The position numbers and the translations under genes were made by a program. The notes under the pieces are model-generated. The model did not search any database and was not told the DNA's origin. It worked only from the letters and a program-made list of their open reading frames with translations. A stretch of 64,000 bases of DNA, taken from contig CAWGEH010000036.1 in assembly GCA_963821505.1 (NCBI GenBank), positions 62,001-126,000 on the forward strand. Direction: 5' to 3'. Of this stretch, positions 8,751 to 16,815 are shown piece by piece. This DNA is from VAZQ01 sp963821505 (GTDB lineage: Bacteria > Pseudomonadota > Alphaproteobacteria > Rhizobiales > Xanthobacteraceae). Every line of letters begins with the position of its first letter. The stretch's first letter is position 1.

Positions 8751-9452
8751 ATGATCGATCTTTACGCGCTCACCAGCCCGAACGTGCAGAAAATCTACAT
8801 CATGCTCGAGGAGTGCGGGCTGCCTTACAAGGAGCATTTCGTCGACGTCTGGAAGGGCGACCAGTACAAGCCCGAGTTTTCGAAGATCAATCCCAACAAC
8901 AAGATCCCCGCCATCGTCGATCACGACGGACCGGGCGGCAAGCCTTGCACGGTCATCGAATCCGGCGCGATCCTGCTCTACCTCGCCGAGAAGACCGGAA
9001 AGTTTCTGCCCAAGGACACGGCCAAGAAATACGAGGTGATCCAGTGGCTGATGATCCAGCTCACCGGGGTCGGTCCGATGTTCGGGCAATGGACCCACTT
9101 CAAGCTGTTCGCGCCGAAGATCGGCAACGACTATTCGACGGGGCGCTACACGTCGGAATTGAAGCGCCTCTATGAGCTGCTGGAGAAGCGGCTCGGCGAG
9201 GCGCGCTTCCTGGGCGGTCAGGACTATTCCATCGCCGATATCGCGACCTTCCCGTGGACACGCAACCACGACGCCCAGGGCGTGAAGTGGGAGGATCATC
9301 CCAATCTCGCGCGCTGGTTCAAGGCCATCGACGAGCGGCCGGCGGTGAAGGCCGCGCTTGCCAAGGTCGCCGCCATCAAGTCGAACCGCGAAACCGCCTC
9401 CGACGATGACAAGGACCGCTTCTTCAATCGCGGCCGCTACGCGAGGGTATGA
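8751..9452 (+). CDS. Glutathione S-transferase, YfcG/YghU (Nu-class)-like
   Basis: The 233-residue protein has an N-terminal thioredoxin fold with TSPNVQKIYIMLEE, where the Thr-Ser-Pro-Asn stretch is the disulfide-bond-reductase-type active site of YfcG-like GSTs, then NPNNKIPAIVDHDGP and ESGAILLYLAEK (cis-Pro and Glu-Ser glutathione contacts). The C-terminal helical domain has the DYSIADIATFPW motif. YfcG-like enzymes reduce organic disulfides or peroxides with glutathione. The ATG at 8751 begins the fold directly. The gene sits alone between two inverted repeat half-elements. Confidence 0.88.
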   Translation: MIDLYALTSPNVQKIYIMLEECGLPYKEHFVDVWKGDQYKPEFSKINPNNKIPAIVDHDGPGGKPCTVIESGAILLYLAEKTGKFLPKDTAKKYEVIQWLMIQLTGVGPMFGQWTHFKLFAPKIGNDYSTGRYTSELKRLYELLEKRLGEARFLGGQDYSIADIATFPWTRNHDAQGVKWEDHPNLARWFKAIDERPAVKAALAKVAAIKSNRETASDDDKDRFFNRGRYARV

Positions 9453-9468
9453 GTTCTCGCGGGCCATG

Positions 9469-9510
9469 GCGTTTCCGGCGAAGTGGAAACCGGTCCGCCG
9501 CGGAAAGCGC
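9469..9510 (-). repeat. Palindromic half-element, inverted relative of 8688-8730
   Basis: gcgtttccggcgaagtggaaaccgg...ccgcggaaagcgc: arms GCGTTTCCGGCG and CGCCGCGGAAAGCGC. On the minus strand it reads ccggtttccacttcgccgg like the upstream copy, so the GST gene is bracketed by inverted copies. Confidence 0.65.
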
Positions 9511-9554
9511 ATCGAACGCATGGACTCCAGATCGCGAGCACGGGGGAGGGGGCG

Positions 9555-10340
9555 TTGGAGCTCAAAGGCAAGGCGGCCGTCGTCACGGGATCGAGCTCGG
9601 ACGGCGGCGTCGGCGCGGAATGCGCGCGGATTCTTGCCGCGCATGGGTGCAACGTCGTGGTGAACTACGCGACCAACAAGACCCCCGAGGAGGTCGCGGC
9701 CGATTGCGCGGCGGCGGGCGTCGCAGCCATGGCCGTGCAGGGCGACGTGGCGAGGGATGAGGACTGCCGGCGCCTGGTTCGGGCCGCGGTCGACGCATGG
9801 GGTCGGCTCGACGTGCTGATCAACAATGCCGCCGTCACCAGGACCATTCCGCACCAGCGGTTCGACCTCCTCGACGCCGACGAGTTCCAGCGCACCTATG
9901 CGGTCAATCTGATCGGCAATTATCAGATGTGTCGGGCGGCCGCGCCGCATCTCAAGGCGACCGGCGATGGGGCGATCGTGAACGTCTCCTCGATCGGGGC
10001 GATGCGCGGCGCCGGAAGCTCGATGGCCTACGCCGCGTCCAAGGGCGCGCTCAACACGCTCACCGTCAGCATGGCGCGCGCGCTGGCGCCGCAGGTGCGG
10101 GTGAATGCGCTGTGCCCGGGCGGGCTTTTGGGGAGCTGGACGCGCAAGATCATGACCGAAGCGCAGTACGAGGCGCGCGTGCGGCAGGCGCAGGAAGAAT
10201 TTCCCCTGCGGCGCGGGATCTGGCCGATCGACGTGGCGCGGGCGGCGCTGTTTCTGGTGCGGGACGCCGTGGTGATGACGGGCGAATGCCTGCGCATGGA
10301 TGCCGGCGAGCACCTCGGCGCCAACCTGATACGGAACTAG
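9555..10340 (+). CDS. Short-chain dehydrogenase/reductase (SDR)
   Basis: The 261-residue enzyme shows a Rossmann motif TGSSSDGGVG, the NNAAV stretch, a catalytic Ser in VNVSSIGA, YAASK with the Tyr-x3-Lys pair, and a classical SDR end (MTGECLRMDAGEHLG). It uses NAD(P)H to oxidise or reduce an alcohol/ketone; substrate unknown. The start is probably TTG at 9555, 3-12 bp after the strong GGGGGAGGGGG ribosome-binding site, because it places LELKGKAAVVTG at the usual distance; an in-frame ATG at 9483 would add 24 unlike residues overlapping a repeat. Confidence 0.87.
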   Translation: MELKGKAAVVTGSSSDGGVGAECARILAAHGCNVVVNYATNKTPEEVAADCAAAGVAAMAVQGDVARDEDCRRLVRAAVDAWGRLDVLINNAAVTRTIPHQRFDLLDADEFQRTYAVNLIGNYQMCRAAAPHLKATGDGAIVNVSSIGAMRGAGSSMAYAASKGALNTLTVSMARALAPQVRVNALCPGGLLGSWTRKIMTEAQYEARVRQAQEEFPLRRGIWPIDVARAALFLVRDAVVMTGECLRMDAGEHLGANLIRN

Positions 10341-10360
10341 CGCCGTGCTCATGGGACGTG

Positions 10361-10405
10361 TCCCGGGCGCAGCGCAGCACGAAGTGGTGCGCTGCAGACC
10401 CGGGA
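10361..10405. repeat. Palindromic repeat with CCCGGG arms
   Basis: TCCCGGGCGCAGCGCAGCAC and GTGCGCTGCAGACCCGGGA pair around a GAAGTG loop. A second perfect palindrome, GGACCGT-T-ACGGTCC, follows at 10404-10418. A related CCCGGG-armed hairpin is at 11430-11459. Such hairpins recur between genes in Bradyrhizobium relatives. Confidence 0.7.
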
Positions 10406-10465
10406 CCGTTACGGTCCGTGACGCAAACCCTGAGGAAGATTGTCGAAGATACGGAGACACACGCA

Positions 10466-11320
10466 ATGCCAGTATCGCAACAGACCGAAACCCGCGGCGG
10501 TCTCGCCTATGCCACCCATGACGGCGTTTCGCTTCTCGGCGATCTTTATCTGCCGGCCGGCGCCGGGCCGTTCCCGGCACTGGTCGCCGTGCACGGCGGC
10601 GGATGGCAGGCGGGTGCGCGCAACGCGTTTCAATTCTGGGGCCCGTATCTCGCCGAGCGCGGCTACGCGCTGTTCGCGATCAGCTATCGCCTGGCGAAGA
10701 AGGGACAGAAAATGTTTCCGCAGGCGGTCAACGACGTGCTCGCGGCAGTGCAATTCGTGCGCGGCAGCGCCGGCCAACTCAAGGTCGATCCCGAGCGCAT
10801 CGGATTGTTCGGCGCGTCGGCGGGAGCGCACCTGGCCTCGCTCGCCGCGCTCGGCGGGGGCAGCGCGATCTTCAAGGATGCCTATCCGCAGGATGCCCAT
10901 GCCGCGGTCAGCACCAAGGTGAAGGCGCTCATCGGCGTCTACGGCGTCTACGATCTCGTCGAGATGTGGCAACGCTACCTGCTGCAAAGCCCGCGCGAGA
11001 ACAATATCGAGAATTTCATGGGCGCCGCGCCCATGGACGACCCGCGGCGCTATTTCGACGCCTCGCCCGTCAACTTCGCGACGTTCACCAACAATGCGAT
11101 CGGCGTGTTCCTGAGCGTGGGGACCGAGGACGACCTCGTCGCCCGCCGCGCTCATACCGACGCGTTCCTGCTGCGATTGAAGCAGGCGAACTTCTTCGTG
11201 CGCACCTGCATCGTGCAGGGCGCTCCGCACTATTGGCTCAGCGACCCGATCGATGAGCCCGGCAGCTATTCCGGTTTCATGGCGCCGCGCCTCGTTCGCT
11301 TCTTGAAGGAGCGGCTGTGA
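10466..11320 (+). CDS. Alpha/beta hydrolase (esterase/lipase family)
   Basis: The 284-residue protein has the oxyanion motif VAVHGGGWQAG, the nucleophile elbow GLFGASAGAHLASLAA (GxSxG with Ser), an acid candidate in VGTEDDLV and a His near GAPHYWL. The HGGGW plus GASAG pair is typical of the hormone-sensitive-lipase/feruloyl-esterase-like branch acting on short acyl esters. No signal peptide is seen, so it is cytoplasmic. The ATG at 10466 follows ACGGAGAC. It is separated from the SDR gene by a palindromic repeat, so co-transcription is uncertain. Confidence 0.87.
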   Translation: MPVSQQTETRGGLAYATHDGVSLLGDLYLPAGAGPFPALVAVHGGGWQAGARNAFQFWGPYLAERGYALFAISYRLAKKGQKMFPQAVNDVLAAVQFVRGSAGQLKVDPERIGLFGASAGAHLASLAALGGGSAIFKDAYPQDAHAAVSTKVKALIGVYGVYDLVEMWQRYLLQSPRENNIENFMGAAPMDDPRRYFDASPVNFATFTNNAIGVFLSVGTEDDLVARRAHTDAFLLRLKQANFFVRTCIVQGAPHYWLSDPIDEPGSYSGFMAPRLVRFLKERL

Positions 11321-11429
11321 CCGCTCGTGCTTCACAAGCGGTACACGAATCACCTATGTTGTGGGGGCAACATCAAAAAATGTGCCTGGATCATCGCCAC
11401 AATGGTCCGCTCTACCGCGGGGCTCTCGC

Positions 11430-11484
11430 GTCCCGGGCGAGCGCAGCGAGACCCGGGACCCCAGGGGGCCAGGGGGCCAGGGGG
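11430..11484. repeat. CCCGGG hairpin followed by an 8-bp tandem repeat
   Basis: GTCCCGGGC...ACCCGGGAC forms a hairpin at 11430-11459. It is followed by three copies of ccaggggg at 11461-11484. The segment lies between the convergent hydrolase and dehydrogenase genes and may end transcription from either side. Confidence 0.65.
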
Positions 11485-11528
11485 CAGAGGAATGAAACTT
11501 CCGCCTGAGTCGGCTGGGAGCCGGCGCG

Positions 11529-12380
11529 CTAGCCTGCTGCGCCCTTGCTGAGGAAGGCGTCGAGCGCGGCGACTTGCGTCTTGTCGGCCTCGAAATCGCG
11601 GGCGATCTGCTCGTAGAAATGCGCCGCTCCGAGGTAGAGCTCGTGCGCGGAGGGGTCTTCGCCGACGAAATCCGCGATCTCGTGCATTTCGGCGATCCAG
11701 CGGTAGGCTTTCGGCGGCATGAGCGCCAGATTGCGCTTGAGCCAGGCCAGCATGTGCGGCTGGCTCCCTTGCAGCTCGGCGAACAGCGCGTCGGCCGTGC
11801 CCGCGCGGGTCGCCGCCAGCAGCATCGCCGCGCCCAGCGCCTGCGTGCCCTTGGTGATGCCGGCGTACGACATCTTGACCGCCGAGGCCGTGCTCATGGG
11901 GCCGCCGAGCACGCGGATGTCGAGGCCGAAGTCCTTGAGCCTGGCGAAGCGCGGCGCATCCGGGCCGGAGGCATAGAAGCGCGGGCCGGCATCGCCCGGC
12001 TTCGGCGGCGACCCGATGATGCCGGCGTCGACGAACGGCGCGCCGGTCGGCGCGATTGCGGCGGCGATGCGCTCGACCGTCGCCGGGCTCACCGCGTTGC
12101 AGTCGACGAAGACCGGCTTGCTGTTGCTGGCGGCGAGCGCCGGCGCGAACCGCTGCGCCAGCGCGACGGCGTCGCCGGGCGGCAGGATGGACAAGATGAA
12201 GTCGGTCGCCGCGATCTCCTCGTCGCCGGCGGATAGCATGCCGGCGGCCTTGGCGCGCTCGGTCGTCTCGGCGCTGCGTCCCTTGAGCGAGGTGAGCACC
12301 TTGAGGCCGTGCTCGACCAGCCGCTGTCCCACGGCCGCGCCCATCATGCCGGGCGCGATGACGGCGACGACAGGGTTCAT
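11529..12380 (-). CDS. Beta-hydroxyacid dehydrogenase-like NAD(P) oxidoreductase with DUF1932 C-terminal domain
   Basis: The 283-residue protein has an N-terminal Rossmann domain (VAVIAPGMMGAAVGQRL, with GMMG in place of GxMG) as in 3-hydroxyisobutyrate and 6-phosphogluconate dehydrogenase relatives, an ILPPGDA segment, VDAGIIGSPPKPGD, and KMSYAGITKGTQALG carrying the catalytic Lys region. The C-terminal half resembles DUF1932. The family oxidises short 3-hydroxyacids or reduces semialdehydes or imines. The ATG at 12380 gives a complete Rossmann fold. It diverges from the class II aldolase gene across 243 bp. Confidence 0.85.
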   Translation of the reverse strand: MNPVVAVIAPGMMGAAVGQRLVEHGLKVLTSLKGRSAETTERAKAAGMLSAGDEEIAATDFILSILPPGDAVALAQRFAPALAASNSKPVFVDCNAVSPATVERIAAAIAPTGAPFVDAGIIGSPPKPGDAGPRFYASGPDAPRFARLKDFGLDIRVLGGPMSTASAVKMSYAGITKGTQALGAAMLLAATRAGTADALFAELQGSQPHMLAWLKRNLALMPPKAYRWIAEMHEIADFVGEDPSAHELYLGAAHFYEQIARDFEADKTQVAALDAFLSKGAAG

Positions 12381-12623
12381 GCGTCATTCTCCAGTTTTGG
12401 CCTGGCTCCGCGCGCAATACGCCGACATCATTGCACCCGGGCAAGGCGTGCAGGCAAGGGGCCCGCGCGCGCTCGCGGGCACGAGCGGGCACGCAACGGC
12501 TCGCGCAACCGGCGATTTGGGCCCACGCGATGCTGCGCTTCGGCTTGGCAATGGCGGCTATTTCGGCTTTGCTCGGCTGCAGCGGCCGCCGACGTGCCGC
12601 GCGTTCAGGAGCAGGAAACGCCC

Positions 12624-13343
12624 GTGCCCGATGATCTTTCCGATGTCCGCCATCAGGTCGCGCTCGCCAATCGCATGCTGGCGAATGAAGGCGTGCTCGA
12701 CGCTTTCGGCCATGTCAGCATGCGCCATCCCACCGACCCGGGGCGCTATCTGCTCTCGCGCTCGCGCTCGCCGGCGCTGATCGAGGCGGCCGACATTCTG
12801 GAGTTCACGCTCGATTCCGAGCCGGTCGAGCCGCCGACGCTGCAGCTTTACGCCGAGCGGGTCATCCACGGCTGCATCTATCAGGCGCGCCCGGACGTGA
12901 CGGCGGTCTGCCATCATCATGCGCCGCCGGTGATGCCGTTTTGCATTACCGGCGTTCCCCTCGTTCCGGTGATCCACGTGGCGGCGATGATGGGGGAGAC
13001 CGTGCCGTTCTGGGATCAGCGCGACGAGTTCGGCGACAGCAATCTGCTGGTGGTCAAGCCGGAGGAGGGCCGCTCGCTCTCGCGCGCGCTCGGCCCCCAT
13101 TCCGCGGTGCTGATGCGGCGGCACGGCGCGACCGTGGTGGGCGGCAATGTGCGCGAGCTGGTTTTCCGCTCGATCGCCATGTGTCAGAACGCCGAATACC
13201 AGATGGGCGCGCTGGCGCTCGGGAGCTTTGGCCCGTTGACGCCGGGCGAGACCAAGCTCGCCGCGGCCGTCAATCTGTCGTCGGGTCCGCTGTCGCGCGC
13301 CTGGGACTATTGGACCGCGCGGGCGGAGAACGCCGGGCGTTGA
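12624..13343 (+). CDS. Class II aldolase/adducin family protein
   Basis: The 239-residue protein has the family Zn site CHHHAPPV (HxH) and a later His in MRRHGATVVG, plus FGHVSMRHP near the N terminus. Members cleave sugar phosphates or decarboxylate/aldol-cleave hydroxy-oxo acids using Zn2+ or Mn2+. The expected catalytic Glu near the N terminus (usually G-N-x-S followed by E) is not obvious, so the precise reaction is open. A GTG at 12624 was chosen because AGGAGCAGGAAA lies just before it. It is the first gene of a rightward set ending with the tandem binding proteins. Confidence 0.85.
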   Translation: MPDDLSDVRHQVALANRMLANEGVLDAFGHVSMRHPTDPGRYLLSRSRSPALIEAADILEFTLDSEPVEPPTLQLYAERVIHGCIYQARPDVTAVCHHHAPPVMPFCITGVPLVPVIHVAAMMGETVPFWDQRDEFGDSNLLVVKPEEGRSLSRALGPHSAVLMRRHGATVVGGNVRELVFRSIAMCQNAEYQMGALALGSFGPLTPGETKLAAAVNLSSGPLSRAWDYWTARAENAGR

Positions 13344-13536
13344 ACGTCCGCGCCATGGATTTGCTGATCGCCTTGATTGATATAGTATTTTCGCCTTGTC
13401 GCGGCGGACCGGGCGGCGACCGAGCAAGCGGCTATGCGGCTTGCGTGCTGCGCCCGAGGGGGGCGATACGGTCTCTTGCCGTTGCCGAGAAGAAAGCCCA
13501 TGGAATGAGCATGACCGCAGGTCAGGAGGCGGCGCG

Positions 13537-14511
13537 GTGAGTCTCTGGATAACCGAAGCCGAGGTGGTGCGCCTCATGGACATGAAGGGGGCGATCGCCG
13601 CGTTGGACCGCGCGCTGGCGCTGGAAGCTGCCGGCAAAGCCGAGAACATGGTGAAAACGCACGCCATCTGGGGCGGACATCATACCCTGCACGCGATCGG
13701 CGCCACCTTTGCCGATGAGGGCTTCGTCGGCACCAAGACCTGGGCGCACGCCAATGGTGCGGCGCCCCTGCTCATCCTGTTCGACAGCCACAACGGGTCG
13801 CTCAAAGCGATCATCGAAGCCTTCGCGCTCGGGCAGCTGCGCACCGGCGGGATCAGCGGGCTGGCGACCAAATACCTGGCGGCCGACGGCGCCTCCGACA
13901 TGGCGCTGATCGGCACCGGCAAGCAGGCCATGACGCAGCTCGCCGCCGTGGCCGCCGTGCGCCCGCTGCGGCGGGTGCGCGCCTTCAGTCGCGACGGCGC
14001 CGCAAGGGCGGAATTCGTCGGGCGGGCCAGGAAGGCGCTGGGATTGAACGTCGAGGAGGCATCCTCGGTCGCCCAAGCGGTCGACGGCGCCGCGATCGTC
14101 ACGCTGGTCACGCGCGCGACCAAGCCCATCCTCGCGTCCGGCATGGTTGCGGCCGGCACGCATGTGAACGCCGTAGGCGCCATCTCGCCCGAGCGCACGG
14201 AGTTCGAGCCGGCGCTGCTCTCCCGTTGCGCGGCGGTCGTTGCCGACAGCGTGCCGCAGGTGCAGAACCTCTCGAGCGAGTTCATGCAATATTACGGCCG
14301 GGACGAATCGAAATGGCGCGCAGTGCGTCCGCTGTCTGCCGTGGTGGCCGAAGGCAAGGGCCGGCCCGCCGGCGCCGACCTCACCTTGTTCAAGGCCATG
14401 GGCATGGGCATTTCGGACCTCGCGCTCGGTATCGAAATCCTGCGCCGGGCGGGTGAGCAGCGCCTGGGCCGCGAATTTCCGCACCCGCAACCTGCCAAAC
14501 TGTTCGCCTGA
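13537..14511 (+). CDS. Ornithine cyclodeaminase/mu-crystallin family protein
   Basis: The 324-residue protein has an N-terminal dimerisation region with FVGTKTW (the Lys that contacts substrate carboxylates) and an NAD-binding domain with MALIGTGKQAMTQLAAV (GxGxQA-type). The closing segment FKAMGMGISDLALGIEIL is typical of the family. Members are cyclodeaminases, imine reductases (ketimine reductase) or alanine dehydrogenases. The start is a GTG at 13537 after a strong CAGGAGG site; upstream frame is non-homologous. It ends 12 bp before the bicupin gene, so both are surely co-transcribed. Confidence 0.88.
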   Translation: MSLWITEAEVVRLMDMKGAIAALDRALALEAAGKAENMVKTHAIWGGHHTLHAIGATFADEGFVGTKTWAHANGAAPLLILFDSHNGSLKAIIEAFALGQLRTGGISGLATKYLAADGASDMALIGTGKQAMTQLAAVAAVRPLRRVRAFSRDGAARAEFVGRARKALGLNVEEASSVAQAVDGAAIVTLVTRATKPILASGMVAAGTHVNAVGAISPERTEFEPALLSRCAAVVADSVPQVQNLSSEFMQYYGRDESKWRAVRPLSAVVAEGKGRPAGADLTLFKAMGMGISDLALGIEILRRAGEQRLGREFPHPQPAKLFA

Positions 14512-14523
14512 AGGAGGCTCCCC

Positions 14524-15612
14524 ATGAACGAGACCGTCCGTTTCATCGATCAATCCGGTGCCAAGCCGGGCACAATGGATCTCTGGCCCGCGATCGTCAT
14601 CCCCAAGGAAACGATCGATGGCGAGGTCGAGCGTCTGGCGAGCCTGCCGCGTCCGGCCAACGGCCGCCGGCGCTCGATCATCGCGCATCCGCGAGCGGAG
14701 AAGGGAAACGGCCTCGCCGCCGGCATCCAGGTTGCGCTTGATGTCCTGTTGCCGGGCGAGCGGACCGTGCCCTACCGGCAGAACTCGACGCAGGTCAACT
14801 TCGTCATTCGTGGGCGCGGCCATTCGATCGTGGGAGGCAAGCGTTTCGACGTGAGTCTGTTCGATGTGTGGAATACGCCCTCCATGCACATCTATTGGCA
14901 CGGCAACGACAGCAACGATATCCAAGCGCGACTCACCTACTCGAACGCGGCGCTGCTCGACCTGATGAACATCCACTACGTGGAGGAGAATCCGCCGCCG
15001 ATCGAGCCGGTCAAGCACGAGAAGCAAAGCGAGGAGGACAAGCGGCGCCGCATCTCGCCCTATGGAACCATCAAGCTCGATGACGAGGGCGCATGTCTCA
15101 TGCCCTACGAGGTGCTGATCAACCCGCCGGCGGTGGAGTCGAAGGCGCTGCACTGGCCGTGGCAAGAGGTCAAGCATCATCTCGACAAGTTGCAGGCGCT
15201 CGGCAAGGACTATATCGGGCGGCGCCTCTACATGCTCTACAATCCGATGACCGGCCGCACCAACGGCTGCACTCCGTCGTTCTTTGCCACGATGACGATA
15301 CGGCCGCCCAAGATCGTCGACCGGCCGCACCGCCACACCTCGGCCGCCATCAACTACTACTTCCACGGCACCGGGCGCTCGACCGTCGGCGGCGAGGTGT
15401 TCGAGTGGAAGGCGGGCGATCTCATGCTGTCGGCCCCCGGCTGGGCGGTGCACAACCACGCCTCCTACGATGATTTCGTCTACGAGCTGACGGTCCAGGA
15501 CCAGCCGCTAAACATCGCCATGGAAAGTCTCCTGTGGCAGGAGAGCCTCAAGCTGCCGCTGGCGGTTCTCGGCGTGCAGGAGGGCTTCGGTACCAATCGG
15601 GCGGCGGGCTGA
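14524..15612 (+). CDS. Bicupin protein, gentisate/hydroxynaphthoate dioxygenase-like
   Basis: The 362-residue length and two beta-barrels fit the gentisate 1,2-dioxygenase superfamily, which opens aromatic rings with Fe2+. The first cupin (about residues 70-130) reads VPYRQNSTQVNFVIRGRG, lacking the HxH metal ligands. The second (about 250-310) keeps them: PHRHTSAAINYYFHG and PGWAVHNH. True gentisate dioxygenases hold iron in the first barrel, so this is probably a distant subgroup with the site moved to the C-terminal barrel. GGAGG precedes the ATG. It is coupled to the cyclodeaminase-like gene. Substrate unknown. Confidence 0.8.
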   Translation: MNETVRFIDQSGAKPGTMDLWPAIVIPKETIDGEVERLASLPRPANGRRRSIIAHPRAEKGNGLAAGIQVALDVLLPGERTVPYRQNSTQVNFVIRGRGHSIVGGKRFDVSLFDVWNTPSMHIYWHGNDSNDIQARLTYSNAALLDLMNIHYVEENPPPIEPVKHEKQSEEDKRRRISPYGTIKLDDEGACLMPYEVLINPPAVESKALHWPWQEVKHHLDKLQALGKDYIGRRLYMLYNPMTGRTNGCTPSFFATMTIRPPKIVDRPHRHTSAAINYYFHGTGRSTVGGEVFEWKAGDLMLSAPGWAVHNHASYDDFVYELTVQDQPLNIAMESLLWQESLKLPLAVLGVQEGFGTNRAAG

Positions 15613-15787
15613 GCGGTAGGAGCCGGAGCGCTTCCGGCCGTCGGTGCAATTCGTTGCCCGACCGAAAGGACTGCAGTGGCGCAGTGTCGCGCGCCTCACG
15701 CTGCGTCTCGCGCCATCTGCCGACGCCATGCTACGGTCTCGCCGCGAGGCCAACCCCCGGCCGTCGCTCCGCTGCGGAGAACCTGCG

Positions 15788-16759
15788 ATGATACCGATAC
15801 ATACTGTGACGCGGGCGTGCGTGCTCGCGCTTGTTGGGCTGTTCACTCTCACTCCGGCGCTAGCGCAAGACCAGCTCAAGGTCGCAATCGGCCAGATCAA
15901 TAACTGGGAGAACCAGGCGCCGACGCTCGGCCAGGACGCGGGCATCTTCAAGAAACATAACCTCGTGCTGGAGAACGTCGGCACCCAGGGCGCAGGCGAA
16001 ACCATGCAGCCGGTCATTTCCGGCAGCGCCGATCTCGGTGCCGGGGTCGGCGTCGCCGGCGTCATGCGCGCATTCGCACGAGGCGCGCCGCTGCGCATTC
16101 TTCTGCCGGCGTTTACGGGAACCGGCGACCTGTATTGGTACGTGAAGGCGGATTCCCCGTTGAAGAGCGTCAAGGATGTGACCGCCAACAACACCATTGC
16201 TTATTCCACCAGCGGTTCGAGCTCGAACAATCTCGTCCTCGCCTTCATCGACGAGCTCGGCGTCAAGGCCAAGCCGACACCGACCGGGGGCCCGGCCGGC
16301 ACGTTGACCCAAGTCATGTCCGGCCAGATCGATATCGGTTGGGCGGCGCCGCCGTTCGGCATGAAGGAGCTCAAAGAGGGGAAGATCCGCATCCTCATCC
16401 GTGGCAGCGACGCGCCTTCGCTGCGTGGACAGACGGTGCGAACGATCATCGTCAATGCCGACGCCTTGAAGACCAAGCGGGACGCGATCTTGCGCTTCGT
16501 CGAGGGCTATCGGGAAGCCGTCGACTGGATGTATGCCGATCCCAACGCGATCAAGATGTACGCCGCCAAGATGAAGCTGGACGAAAACCTGATCAGGGAC
16601 TCCATCAAGGAGTTTCATCCGAAAGCCGCCATGCAGACGGACGAGATGAAGGACATCGACGGTATTCAGCGGGACGCCGTCAAGCTCAAGTTCATCGATG
16701 CGCCGTTGAGCAAGGAGCAGCTTGCGCAGCTCATTCAGATCCCGCCACGCAAGAAATAA
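15788..16759 (+). CDS. NMT1/SsuA-like ABC transporter substrate-binding protein, paralogue 1
   Basis: The 323-residue protein has a signal peptide ending near LTPALAQ and the NMT1/THI5-like periplasmic binding fold: GQDAGIFKKHNLVLE, GAGETMQPVISGSADLG, and a domain-crossing segment GQIDIGWAAPPFGM. These proteins bind small organic molecules such as sulfonates, nitriles or aromatic acids for an ABC importer. It is followed 56 bp later by a closely related paralogue, and no permease or ATPase is adjacent. The ATG at 15788 gives a normal signal peptide. Confidence 0.88.
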   Translation: MIPIHTVTRACVLALVGLFTLTPALAQDQLKVAIGQINNWENQAPTLGQDAGIFKKHNLVLENVGTQGAGETMQPVISGSADLGAGVGVAGVMRAFARGAPLRILLPAFTGTGDLYWYVKADSPLKSVKDVTANNTIAYSTSGSSSNNLVLAFIDELGVKAKPTPTGGPAGTLTQVMSGQIDIGWAAPPFGMKELKEGKIRILIRGSDAPSLRGQTVRTIIVNADALKTKRDAILRFVEGYREAVDWMYADPNAIKMYAAKMKLDENLIRDSIKEFHPKAAMQTDEMKDIDGIQRDAVKLKFIDAPLSKEQLAQLIQIPPRKK

Positions 16760-16815
16760 CGGGGCAATGCGCAAGCGGTCGGTGTCGGGGATACGATTCA
16801 ATGAGGGATTGAACC

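Noticed and set aside
12941..13540. 199-codon frame overlapping the class II aldolase gene
   Set aside because: It is a shadow of the aldolase frame; its last codons (MTAGQEAAR) merely overlap the ribosome-binding site of the cyclodeaminase-like gene.
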